Below are positions 31,238 through 40,882 of a stretch of 43,571 nucleotides of DNA, one piece after another. The notes below the pieces were generated by a model. The model searched no databases. It was not told the DNA's origin and was given only the letters and a program-made list of their open reading frames with translations. The position numbers and the translations under genes were made by a program. Source of the stretch: Asterionellopsis glacialis (Eukaryota > Bacillariophyta > Plagiogrammaphyceae > Rhaphoneidales > Asterionellopsidaceae); assembly GCA_014885115.2 (NCBI GenBank), contig WKLE02006166.1, positions 1 to 43,571 of the forward strand. Direction: 5' to 3'. How positions within the stretch are numbered: the stretch's first letter is position 1; the number at the start of each line of letters is the position of its first letter.

Positions 31238-31420
31238 CTACTGCGTATTTTGTTCGTACTTGGGAACAGGTACTCCTTTGTGTCTCGCGTGGGCACTTTG
31301 GGTTTTCCACACATTATCGAGACTTCTCCCATAGCTCCTTCGACCGTCGCTGTGCTTTTTGGCCTGTCGTCGCTCTTTGGCGTTGTACACTTCTTCACTG
31401 GAACTTGACTGACTGACCAT
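31238..31420 (-). CDS. small basic protein, uncertain
   Basis: Not recognised. The 60-residue frame begins with an ATG (MVSQSSSSEEVYNAKERRQA) and is hydrophilic, rich in Arg, Lys, Ser and His (KKHSDGRRSYGRSLDNVWKT). Its GC content is visibly higher than the surrounding AT-rich sequence, which favours coding over chance. No domain, signal peptide or intron is seen. The promoter would lie in the 360 bp shared with the TSG101 gene. Confidence 0.35.
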   Translation of the reverse strand: MVSQSSSSEEVYNAKERRQAKKHSDGRRSYGRSLDNVWKTQSAHARHKGVPVPKYEQNTQ

Positions 31421-31779
31421 TATTAATTATCATCTCATTCACGGCACGAGCTATCAAGCGAGTCTAGAGAGAGGACACTAAATAATAATCGACTCTATAG
31501 CTGGAGTAGATAGGTGCTTTATCTTATTGCCTTTCATACATGATACACACTGCACTGTCATCTTTCTTTTTGACTCATTGTTGATTGATTTGATTTCATT
31601 CCCGTTACATCAAACTTAATTAAAGAAGTCAGAGAGAAGTTGTCAGAGCAAGGACTTCGTAAATTTAATCCTTTATTTTCTAGAGTCGTGTCTAAAGGGA
31701 CAAACAAACAACAAGGCAAACGGAATAAACTCACCAGCATCGGTATAAATAGAGCTACGGTTTTGAAAAAAAAAAAAAA
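31421..31779. promoter_or_regulatory. upstream region of TSG101 with an oligo(A) leader
   Basis: No gene. Immediately before the TSG101 start codon there is a run of about 15 A residues following GGTTTTG, so the presumed 5' leader ends in oligo(A). A CTATAAATA-like element (GGTATAAATAGAG, near 31741-31753) is a TATA-box candidate only about 30 bp from the ATG, which would imply a very short leader. Confidence 0.4.
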
Positions 31780-33150
31780 ATGATGCGTAATTTTAATTCT
31801 CGAACATTACGAACGTCTGGTGGTCATTACGGTGGTGGAATGGCAAATGGCATGTCCTCCTCCTCCTATTCTTCTTCACAACAACAACCGACAGTCTCTC
31901 AATTATTAAATACATTAGGTGGTGTTTATCGTGATCCATCACGTGTCGATCGTGATGCCTCTGCCTTGTTGCGGTCTTCGGTAGGCAATCATTTAAAACC
32001 CAACATTGGTGATTTAGTAGTGAATCAAAACGGTGATAAAACAACTGTCCTTTTATTAGCGGGCACCATCGCTATGAATTATCGTGGGAATACGTACCAA
32101 ATTTTGGTTCACATTTATTTACCACCTGCCTATCCCCTACGACCACCGATTGCCTTTGTACGATTAGGTGCACCCAATATGTATTTGAAAGAAAATCATG
32201 CTCACGTAGGACAAGATGGACAAGTGTACTTGCATTACTTGCATGAATGGAGAGCTCCGACTCATAATTTAATTGAATTAGTGGTGGCCATGTCATCGGT
32301 GTTTAGTAATGATCCACCGGTCTTTACGAAAAAAGGAACATCCTCCTCCTCTTCTTCCACAGCTGCAGCGACAACAACAAGATCATCCATGTCATCATCC
32401 ACATCCGCATCACTACCCCCATCCTATGAAGATTCTTCCATTCAAGATGCCATTAAGGAATCCATGAAACAAGCTGAAATTGATCAACAACGACGTTTGG
32501 AGTTACAACGTGAAGAAGAACAACAAGCTCAATTGGCTCGAGAACGTGCCCAAGCTGAAGAAGCGGCACGGTTACAAGCTCAAGAAGAACAAGCACGTAT
32601 TGCCCAGGAAACCTACGATGCGCAAGCCTTGGCAGATACAAGTGAAAAGGTACGTTTGAAAATGATTCGTCATTTAGAACAATGTGCACGTGATACCAAA
32701 ACATCGATACAACACGACATGATGGATCAACGTCGATTAAATGCGGGCACGGACCAATTAAATTCACAATTGGCACAATTAGAATCCTTACAGGAATCTA
32801 TCCAATCACAAATTGAAACTGTGGACGTGGCCACCACCAACATTGAAGAATGGTTACAAGAAGCAACATCCTCTGAAAATGACTCATCCTCTGATGGCAG
32901 AACAAAGGAAATACATATCGATGATTTGTGTAAACCTACCACACCCGTGTACAATCAAATGCTGGAACTGTCGGCGGAAAACGCATCCTTGACGGATGCC
33001 TTGTATTTCTTGGATAAGGCATTGGCACGAGGATCGGTAGATTTGACGACACATTTGAAATATGTCCGTAAATTATCCAAAAAACAATTCATGATTCGTG
33101 CCCATTTAGTCAAAATAGGACAAATCTTGAAAGAACGAAGATATCATTGA
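31780..33150 (+). CDS. TSG101: ESCRT-I subunit TSG101/VPS23
   Basis: Endosomal sorting protein that recognises ubiquitinated cargo for multivesicular-body formation. Single exon, 456 residues. The N-terminal UEV domain (about 38-190) is well conserved: YRGNTYQILVHIYLPPAYPL, PPIAFVRLGAPNMYLK, VYLHYLHEWRAP and SSVFSNDPPVF. As in all UEV proteins, the catalytic Cys of E2 enzymes is absent. A Ser/Ala/Thr linker follows, then SSIQDAIKESMKQAEIDQQ (about 215-233), which matches a ubiquitin-interacting motif. Next come a long Gln/Glu/Ala coiled coil (about 233-360) and the steadiness box (NQMLELSAENASLTDALYFL, DLTTHLKYVRKLSKKQFMIR). No PTAP motif was noticed in the linker. Length is slightly above animal TSG101 (~390). 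Convergent with the QNG1 gene. Confidence 0.95.
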   Translation: MMRNFNSRTLRTSGGHYGGGMANGMSSSSYSSSQQQPTVSQLLNTLGGVYRDPSRVDRDASALLRSSVGNHLKPNIGDLVVNQNGDKTTVLLLAGTIAMNYRGNTYQILVHIYLPPAYPLRPPIAFVRLGAPNMYLKENHAHVGQDGQVYLHYLHEWRAPTHNLIELVVAMSSVFSNDPPVFTKKGTSSSSSSTAAATTTRSSMSSSTSASLPPSYEDSSIQDAIKESMKQAEIDQQRRLELQREEEQQAQLARERAQAEEAARLQAQEEQARIAQETYDAQALADTSEKVRLKMIRHLEQCARDTKTSIQHDMMDQRRLNAGTDQLNSQLAQLESLQESIQSQIETVDVATTNIEEWLQEATSSENDSSSDGRTKEIHIDDLCKPTTPVYNQMLELSAENASLTDALYFLDKALARGSVDLTTHLKYVRKLSKKQFMIRAHLVKIGQILKERRYH

Positions 33151-33492
33151 TACCCCTATAATAATGTTTGTAGATGGAAATGAGATGGAATCATTAGTGG
33201 GGAAAAGATTGGAATTGGAAAAAAGAGACGGGACTGAACGAATACGAAACAAGACAGGAAAGACGGAGGAAAGAGATAACCCAAAGTTGCCAGACAACAC
33301 ATTGTGGTAGATTTTTAAAAAGAAAAGAAAAACCTACAAAAAACAAAATAATATTATCCTTTTGTTGTAGTTTCTTTCTATATAAATAAATTGCTAGAAA
33401 AGGAGCTGCAAAAGTTTTTAATCTACTTTATATTATGGTTAGATGTTCGTTATTTTTCTTCTTCTCCCCACGCCCTTATTCATGCTCTTTGA
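33151..33492. other. convergent 3' region between TSG101 and QNG1
   Basis: 342 bp between two stop codons of convergent genes; AT-rich second half with nothing recognised. It must hold both transcript ends. Confidence 0.6.
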
Positions 33493-34797
33493 CTAATAAA
33501 AGATAGTTCGAGTTTTATGATGTGGATTCATTTGACCTTGTTGTTGTAACTTTTCACCTTCTTGCCATAAATGCCAATCCAATGTGACAGCGGTAACCTT
33601 TTCAAATATCTCCTTGTTCTCCTCACATGTAGTTTGTTGATTCTTCAAGATGGTACGTACTACTGATACTAACGAATCCACGGCAACTACAGTGGATGCC
33701 CGTATAGACAATTCTTCCATGGAATTGCATGGAATTTCAATCCCTTGATCGACTTTTGCACCTAATGTGGAACCATACTCAAGTACACCCACATGTCGTA
33801 ACAATTGTGGGACACGATAATCTGCAAATGTTGTTAATTCATCCATACCTGTCCATGCACATACAGTATCATCCTTCTGAACTTCACCCAGGGCTTGACG
33901 TAAATCACCCACAGCTATTTGTGCACGTTTGTAAAAGCATATCCATTTACCAGTCATGGGACATATCGATTCATCACGAAATCCAGGAAATGTGGAAATG
34001 ATCAATGATACGCATGTAGGACCATGACGTTTTGATTTTGTAATTAGATTCATGGCCCGACCTTGAAAATGCGTAAGTAATCCATACCCTAATTCATTCC
34101 ACAATCGTACGCGTTCCTTCATGTTGGGTATGGAATGGTTTTGTAAAAAGGGTTTTATGGCATTTTCAAATTTAGATACAGTCATGGTACTTAAATTTTG
34201 AGGTGAAAAGAAATAGGATGATGATGATGACAATGATGGCACACGTCCTTCCGCTTTCTTTTCATCCTCTTTTAGAGTTTCATCTTGTTCTGCTAATTTT
34301 CGTAATGCTATTGCCAAATGATCATATTCCAAGGTATTATTTTCAAGTTGTTCTGGTTGTGACGAACAACTCATAGAGGTAGTAGACAAAGGATGAGGCC
34401 AAAAACAAAAATTAATGGCATCTAATGCTAAAATATACAGTGTAATTCGTTCTTTTCGTTCTTCTAGAGATCCTTTAAAGTTTGTGGCTGTATAATGCCA
34501 TCCTTCTTCATCCCATGCAGCCCAATCTTCCTTTGTCTTGTTGTTGTTATCGTTGTTACTTTCATTTTCTTTCCTAGCATTTGCGTCATTGTTGGTTTGA
34601 CTATTCACAATTTGAGGTGCAATCGTTTCACCTAATCTTTGAAGAGCGTTAGAATTTATTGTCACTATAGGGTTTTCATTATCATGATCTTCCATGAAAG
34701 TCCGACATGTCCGCAGAACATTGTAACATGGTGTCATTGATATACTTGGAAAATCTGTATCATTCACTTGTTGGTTATTACCTTCATCATAGTTCAT
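33493..34797 (-). CDS. QNG1: queuosine 5'-phosphate N-glycosylase/hydrolase (DUF2419, queuine salvage)
   Basis: Releases queuine base from queuosine 5'-phosphate so it can be reinserted into tRNA; a cytosolic salvage enzyme. Single exon, 434 residues from the first ATG (MNYDEGNNQQ); the open frame continues upstream but without an ATG. Family landmarks in order: VLRTCRTFMED and TINSNALQRLGETI near the N-terminus; EEGWHYTA (about 97-104); LYILALDAINFCFWPHP (about 120-136); MKERVRLWNELGYGLL (about 226-241); GKWICFYKRAQIAVGDL (about 293-309); LTTFADYRVPQLLRHVGVL (about 321-339), the most conserved stretch; EELSIRASTVVAVDSL (about 361-376); LDWHLWQEGE (about 406-415). A poorly conserved Asn-rich insert lies at about 65-90. 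An insert between 140 and 210 lengthens it beyond the usual ~340 residues. Confidence 0.92.
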   Translation of the reverse strand: MNYDEGNNQQVNDTDFPSISMTPCYNVLRTCRTFMEDHDNENPIVTINSNALQRLGETIAPQIVNSQTNNDANARKENESNNDNNNKTKEDWAAWDEEGWHYTATNFKGSLEERKERITLYILALDAINFCFWPHPLSTTSMSCSSQPEQLENNTLEYDHLAIALRKLAEQDETLKEDEKKAEGRVPSLSSSSSYFFSPQNLSTMTVSKFENAIKPFLQNHSIPNMKERVRLWNELGYGLLTHFQGRAMNLITKSKRHGPTCVSLIISTFPGFRDESICPMTGKWICFYKRAQIAVGDLRQALGEVQKDDTVCAWTGMDELTTFADYRVPQLLRHVGVLEYGSTLGAKVDQGIEIPCNSMEELSIRASTVVAVDSLVSVVRTILKNQQTTCEENKEIFEKVTAVTLDWHLWQEGEKLQQQGQMNPHHKTRTIFY

Positions 34798-35190
34798 CCT
34801 TTTTGTGTTTTTTGTACGAGTACAGTATAGCCCAAAGCTGCCAAAGAACAAACAATATTATGTAAAAGTACTTTTTTAAAAAAAGATGGCTCTCTTGTTC
34901 GTCGTGACGTTTTTTTACTTGAGTCACACAAAATAAGTTCAGTTTTGCCGTTTTGATTGACAAGTTAGTTGAGACGAAACCAAAGGTGTTGTTGCGTGGA
35001 CTTGATTGGTGCTGAAACAAATAATGAGCGGTTGTGTGTCCGACACCCGGTGACTTTAGCGGAAGACGGACCGACAAATATGTGCACGACTCGAAATTGG
35101 TAGACTTCTTTAGAGAGAGACTCACTCGACTCAACAGCTTCTTGTTCATTTTGTTTTGTTTTTTTGGGTCGAGAAAAGCTATGAGAATGC
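34798..35190. other. upstream region of QNG1
   Basis: No gene seen. CpG frequency is normal here, in contrast to the block immediately to the right. Confidence 0.45.
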
Positions 35191-36533
35191 CGCAAAATTG
35201 AAATTTCAATTTGGAGATTTCTGCTGAAAAAGCTGAGCAGGAAATCTAGGAAGATGGTATGTATCACACATGATTGTTTGAGCAAAAGAATGATCATACA
35301 TTATTCTTTGCTACATAACAACATTGAAAAAAACAAAAAATGTTTCTCTGAATTATTTTTTTACATGATTCAAAACAATCCAGAGACTCCAAAACACAAA
35401 AGAAAAGTCCAAGTTTCTCTCAATTCAGGTTACCTTGAACAAGTGAATGTAAAATCTTGGTACATGAGAGGATATGGTGAACAATAATGTATATCCAGAG
35501 TGTTTACAACACCAGTACAAAAGCATTTGGTAACCTCCCAATTGTTAGTTAGTATACATATAAGGAAAATGCAAACTTGGATTATTTAAAACCCCTGGTA
35601 CATATATGAAACCACAATTTGTTACAATACGCAGAAGAGGAAGGTAACTTCTATATACATAAAGATCATATGAAAAGCATGAGCGCAATTTTCATGCTAT
35701 TCTAAGGGAATGTGCTCATAAATTTCAATTGTTGGGATTTATGCTAAAGCACTTACAAAATAGCAAAGGTGACATTCTTCTTTCATCTTTTGCAACCACT
35801 AATATCAAATTTATGTCAATTGTTGGAGATCTACCCCAGGACTTGCAATATAAAAATACCTTTTCTTGTTATGAATTATGATGAGGAGGCTGTGTAGTGT
35901 TGAAGACAGTCATTCTTTGCAAGCTTGTCCATAGTTTATGCAAAGCAACCAGACATGGAAGTAAGGATGATTACTTCTTCATAACAAGAAATAAATAAAA
36001 CTATCATTTTATGAATGTACAAGGGGAAGTATGCACCACTAAGTATGATGATGACATCCTTCTCAGGATCACTCAGTCTGCCAGGGATCCGATTGAGGTA
36101 CCTGCAGGCGCCTACTTCTTCATAACATATTTTTTCTTATCTATCAACTTGTTAATCATGAAGCATATTATAGATACTAACCCTACTGCTGTTTTTCATA
36201 AGGACAAATCAGGGAATCTACCAATACATCATACATACAAATCACCAGAAAATCCTTCCTTTAGTTCTTGCAGAATTGAATCCACAAAATTTATTTGAGA
36301 AGGGTTGTGATGAGATTTAGTTGCAGAATTGAATCCACAAAATTTATTTGAGAAGGGTTGTGATGAGATTTCTTCATGTGGTCAATCTTCACCCCTCATT
36401 CAAGTATTGGCAGTACTCACTGCTCATTTGTTGATCCTAGTATGGGATCTTGGACTGCCTACTCTCCATTTGGTGACTGCTGCCTTTATGAAAAATATCT
36501 GTGTACAGTGGGAAGTTGGCCTGTCTCAAGGAA
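35191..36533. other. second CpG-depleted block with gene remnants
   Basis: About 1.3 kb with only about four CG dinucleotides by eye. It contains a stop-bounded frame without a clear ATG at about 35668-35881 (HKFQLLGFMLKHLQNSKG...) and an ankyrin-like fragment, listed separately. A short repeated string (TACTTCTTCATAACA) at about 35968 and 36112 suggests further rearrangement. Confidence 0.55.
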
Positions 36534-36631
36534 ACGTGGTTGTGCATTATTTTTTCATTAAGAAGAATATGCCCATGACCGTCTATGCATGCGACATTCG
36601 GCGTGGCTTGCGCGCCCGTTTTAAGCCCTAA
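36011..36631 (+). pseudogene. ankyrin-like repeat protein fragment
   Basis: The frame at 36011-36298 contains LLIMKHIIDTNPTAVFHKDK then SGNLPIHHTYKSPEN. It resembles the diatom ankyrin-repeat pattern in which a helix ends with NP.A....D..GNLPIH. The match covers about one repeat only. The frame is broken by a stop at the junction of a 53-bp tandem duplication, and continues in another frame (36329-36631). With strong CpG loss around it, a decayed gene is the best reading. Confidence 0.45.
36268..36371. repeat. 53-bp tandem duplication
   Basis: The 51-bp sequence starting TTGCAGAATTGAATCCAC and ending GATGAGATTT occurs at 36268-36318 and identically at 36321-36371. The second copy shifts frame relative to the first. 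Confidence 0.9.
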
Positions 36632-37920
36632 CGGGACTCCGTTAGATTGCTTGTTGGGTTGATAATAATATTTTTTGATGAATCCACAAAAGGTCTATCT
36701 TGAAGGAAATAGTAGGACTACAGTATATCCACATGTTTTCGACATTTGGGTATGGCTTGTTGTTCGTTATGTTATCTTTAAACTCTCTGCTGTTGAACCC
36801 ACAAAGGGTCGGTAAGGAAGGGACTAAAAAATGGTTTCTCTAGAGGGACTATATTGAAGAACATGCTGTGAGACATCAACGTGTGGGCATAAAAAAATAA
36901 ATTCATGTCTTACGACATGATTTTCAAAATACAACCTGTAAACAATAATAATCTTTCAATATTAATTATTAAAAAAATAAATTCATGTCTTACGACATGA
37001 TTTTCAAAATACAACGTGTAAACAATAATAATTTTTCAATACTAATTACTATGTACTTCATAATAGATGTGTTCTTTTCTATCCTTTTAAGAGTCTCCAA
37101 CAACCTTCGTGGGACTCAATCTTGCATCTCTCCAATTAGATACCACATGTCGCTTTCTTGAAGCGATCTTGTCTCGTTAAGAGATATGCCGCTTTCTGAA
37201 CAGTGTTCGTGAATACAATAACATTCGCGGGTACTAATCATGTCTCTCTCAAAATAGTAACGTGTAAATGTAAAAATACTTGTTATGACAAGTTGAATCT
37301 TCAACTGAAAGTGAACTGCAATGTTGCTTCGACTACAGCAGTAAGCATTGCGTATTTAAAATGATTTGGAAATTTAGTAAAATGTTTAAAAAGATAGTAA
37401 AGAATGTGAAAGGGGTCTCGTTCGTGTTTTCCTCATACCTCCCGGGAATCAAAGTTTGCTACTGTGCTGTATAGATTTGTGTTTTTTTAAAAAGGTAAAC
37501 GATAATAGCTGGAATTGCACCTTTTCTTGCGAAGAACTAAGCTTATATTCCCATTTGGCTGTAAGTGTAACTGCGACTTTATTCTCACAAAAGCGGAAGA
37601 TTGAGAAAAACATGCCTTGATACATGAAGGATAGTCTTGGACTTTCTTGGACGGAAAGTGTAGACTTCAAACAACTCTTTTTCTTTCGTCATCTCTGTGT
37701 AATCCCTTTTTAAACTAAAGAAGGATCCAATTCAAAATCAAAGTTTTAAAAATTTCTTTTTTTTCCCCTTTTTCCTTTTTCAGAGCACGGTACCATATTA
37801 TTGAAATTAAGCAGCAAAATGATATGGGCGTACATTATTTCATTCTAAAAATATCAAAGTAGTTCGTTTTGTTTATTTCCTTTTCCTTTTGTCAAGTTGG
37901 GTGATGTAAATTTGTCTTTT
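36534..37920. other. intergenic sequence with an 80-bp repeat
   Basis: No credible gene. Contains the tandem 80-bp repeat at about 36890-37047 and short similar strings (AATCCACAAAAGGTC near 36680, AACCCACAAAGGGTC near 36795). Confidence 0.45.
36890..37047. repeat. two 80-bp tandem repeats, each with a hairpin
   Basis: The copies differ at only a few positions. Each contains TCATGTC-TTAC-GACATGA, a 7-bp perfect stem with a 4-base loop. Confidence 0.9.
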
Positions 37921-39192
37921 TTACTGATCACCTGCTGGATTATCAGCATCACCATCCGAAATAGCACAACTCTGTTGAAAGGCAGATAGGGCCGATACGA
38001 CCAAATCGCCATTTTTTGGGTTGGTATTATCCATGTACATGGACATTCTATCGTTCTTTGTCATGTCATCTGAAAAGTCTGATTTACTTTGACTCTTGAG
38101 TTCTGTTTTCAAGGCACGTCGTATTTCTAACATCGGTGGACGATAATCTTGTTCGGCTATCCATGTCCATTTAAATATGTTTTTTAGACGGTCTGACCAT
38201 GCATCATTCAATGCAGGACGTTCACCACCAGCAACAACAAACTTTTGATGATCTTTCAAGCTCATACCTTCATAGGGTACTTCGAGTGCACATATTTCCC
38301 AAAGCAATACACCAAAACTATACACATCTGCACTTAATCCATAAGGATCACCGACAACTACCTCAGGTGCCATGTACCGTCTGGATCCTGTATTACTTGA
38401 CATATCATATGTTTCACCTGTCTTTTGCTGGCGTGGGTCTAGCTCCTTCGCTAAACCAAAATCAAAGAGTTTTAAACCACCGTTCATATCAAATCCAACA
38501 TTATCGGGCTTTAAATCACGAAAGATAACACGGTGAGCATGCAAATGAGCTAGGGCTGATGCTATATCAAACGCTACCTTGATACGCTCATACATCTGGG
38601 CCTTCTCCTCTTTCCAGACAATTAGTTTGTTTTCCAGCGTATCTGTCAAGCGATCTAATATAAGGAAATAGGCACCCTCTGTCCCATCCGCAAATCCATG
38701 TGTCCCTGCCGCAGCAACACCATGAAGTGTAATAATGTTAGGATGCGGATCTAAACAAGTCAGCAGCTTTGTTTCCACCATTAAGTCTGCTGCACCATTG
38801 CTATAATCTTCCACATCCTCCATCGCTTCCGTTTTCAAAAACTTGATAGCATAGTTGTGATATTGATTATTTTCAGCAGCCATTTTTTCTCGGAGTGCTT
38901 GTTGTTCTGCTGATGGTTTTTTAACTCGTAGGTATTCCCCACCACCATTGATCAAGTCAATCCGCTCCACGGCCAGTACTTGATTGAAACCTCCTGTACC
39001 TAGAATTTCACCAACTACAATTTCATTTTGTTCAAATGGTGGTATAATGCTTTCACGCGAATTACTTAAAATTTGTGAATAACTTTCCAAATCTTGTACA
39101 ACGCGATTTGCTAATGTATAAGCTAACTGTCCAGTCTGTTCACTAACTTGAAATCGGCTGCGATCAAATAAATTGCATGGTTGCGATGACAT
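37921..39192 (-). CDS. protein kinase, TKL-like
   Basis: Single exon, 423 residues. A complete kinase domain spans about residues 58-345: Gly-rich loop ILGTGGFNQVLA (65-72), ATP-binding Lys117 in YAIKFLK, alpha-C Glu140 in MVETKLL, catalytic loop RVIFRDLKPDNVGF (Asp216, Asn221), DFGLAKE (234-236), and SRRYMAPEVV (APE 275-277). Then DVYSFGVLLWEICALEVPYE, which is typical of tyrosine-kinase-like Ser/Thr kinases. HRD is replaced by FRD, as in many diatom members; all catalytic residues are present, so it should be active. An insert rich in Lys/Glu/Ala lies between the Gly loop and the Lys (about 80-113). The N-terminus (1-57) and the C-terminus (about 350-423) have no known domain. Substrate and pathway are unknown. 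Confidence 0.9.
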   Translation of the reverse strand: MSSQPCNLFDRSRFQVSEQTGQLAYTLANRVVQDLESYSQILSNSRESIIPPFEQNEIVVGEILGTGGFNQVLAVERIDLINGGGEYLRVKKPSAEQQALREKMAAENNQYHNYAIKFLKTEAMEDVEDYSNGAADLMVETKLLTCLDPHPNIITLHGVAAAGTHGFADGTEGAYFLILDRLTDTLENKLIVWKEEKAQMYERIKVAFDIASALAHLHAHRVIFRDLKPDNVGFDMNGGLKLFDFGLAKELDPRQQKTGETYDMSSNTGSRRYMAPEVVVGDPYGLSADVYSFGVLLWEICALEVPYEGMSLKDHQKFVVAGGERPALNDAWSDRLKNIFKWTWIAEQDYRPPMLEIRRALKTELKSQSKSDFSDDMTKNDRMSMYMDNTNPKNGDLVVSALSAFQQSCAISDGDADNPAGDQ

Positions 39193-39539
39193 CTTTCTCG
39201 TTTTCTCCGGCTGTTTTTCTAAGGTGGCGTGTACGCGGTATTATTTTTGTATGTAAATGTAAAATCCTTTGAATTGAGGCACAAAATGCACAAGTCTCTA
39301 TGCTATGCCTGTCAAGTAGCGCTGTTCTAGAGACAATAAGATGTTGACAAAGGGCTTTCACTTAATGAAAAATCAGACTTGACCAATGGAAATATTCGCA
39401 ATATAGTCAAGGAAATGAAGGATGCTGGTGTCAAAAAGCGAAGTGGTCCTACGATGGCTTGCTTGGTCTTTTGAAGATGCTGATGAACCCAAGGGCAAAG
39501 TCAAAGACAAAAGGGGCAAGCTCGTGCGTGCAAATCGGA

Positions 39540-39720
39540 TGTACGGTACCTGGTATTGGATATCGTGAGAAGATCTAGTGGTTCTTTACCTGTTACAGGT
39601 TATTCATTACTGTGGAACCCTACCTGGTAGGCAGTGCAAGGGTAATTTTTGCAGGTATAGAAATTACTGTACAAAAAAATATTTAGCCGGTTTACCTGGT
39701 ACCGTAGTAGGACTACGTGG
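39540..39720. repeat. GGTACC motif cluster
   Basis: TGTACGGTACCTGGTATTGG, ACCTGTTACAGG, ACCCTACCTGGTAGG and TTTACCTGGTACCGTAG, followed by TAGGACTACG. Confidence 0.6.
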
Positions 39721-40849
39721 AACGGAGCTCAAACTTACTCGTTTATCGGCCTGGCAGGCTACATCTTATTTATATTGTCCGACAAACAGCTAGATTGGTA
39801 TAAATTTCTATTCAATTTTTTTCTAAATGATAATTGTAGCTGTTTTCTTATCATACACAAGTACCTGGTACATCAAATTGGATCTTGAATCTGTGTGAAG
39901 CAGCTCAAAGCCGCTATTTCAAAAATTCATCAGATATGCCAACAAAAAATTGGGGGAAAAACTTGTCAAAATTTAAGCCCCTTTCTAACCATTCGTTCCG
40001 TACAATTCCCCCTCGACCCCCCTTACTAATATAGATACTTATACGATAATCTAATCACAGAGAACTCGTTGGACCTATTATCCCCCTCGAGAATTGTTTA
40101 TAAGTTGTTCCGAAAAATCCATGTAATCCATGGGACAGTGCAGAAAAGTATGTCTTTATGATTAACAGGTGAAGATACAAGATATCAATGTGTACTAATT
40201 ACAGTGGCAAGTATTTGGCTGTATGTAAAATATACTTACTTAAGTACTGTTCAAGATAAACTTTTTTAGGAAATAAGGGCTATAAGAGCCGAGGTAATGA
40301 GCGATGCACGCTTTCTGTAGTTATCAAATTGTACCTTGTAAACGCAAAATATGGAAGAACAACAACTACGCAATGATCTAAAATATTTATGTAGAACTCG
40401 GCACGGGCGAACTCTAACCTTTCTTACAAGAACGGTCGTTGCAGGCCGCCTACCGTAAGTCCTAGAGAGCCTCTTTAGTAGTAGTAGCCCGCGCGCCTTA
40501 CCCACAATCATCTTTTTGTCACGGAGAGAATGCATTCTGATTCTAAATTTCACATTATGGTTTTTGAAAATCTACTATAGCTCTAGTCCAATAAATAATA
40601 CTTATGATACTACAGTTGAACGCGAAGTTGATTCATATTGAAGCGTTTCTACATCTCCTCTATTTCCAACAGAAACATTGATTGTCTGTAACAAGTATTT
40701 TTAAAAGGGGCATATATCTTGAATTCATGAATCAAGATTCTGTACATGATAACCGATTACGTCATGTTAGATAGGTTGAGTATCTTGCAGAGTGACAACA
40801 TTACTTACTTGTCCCGCACAACAGGAATTATTAACCCGGAAAAAGAAAC

Positions 40850-40882
40850 TCTCGCTAGAGAGAGAGGTCCTCTCTAGTTCTA
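40850..40882. repeat. CTCTCTAGAG-family motif
   Basis: CTCGCTAGAGAGAGAGGTCC followed by TCTCTAG; an inverted-repeat version of the AGTCCTA/CTCTCTAG family. Confidence 0.5.

Noticed and set aside
39380..39550. Segment reading VVLRWLAWSFEDADEPKGKV
   Set aside because: Short stop-bounded stretch with no start, splice partner or family match.
40266..40553. Arg-rich 95-codon minus-strand frame
   Set aside because: The frame crosses AGTCCTAGAGAG repeat motifs and shows no domain.
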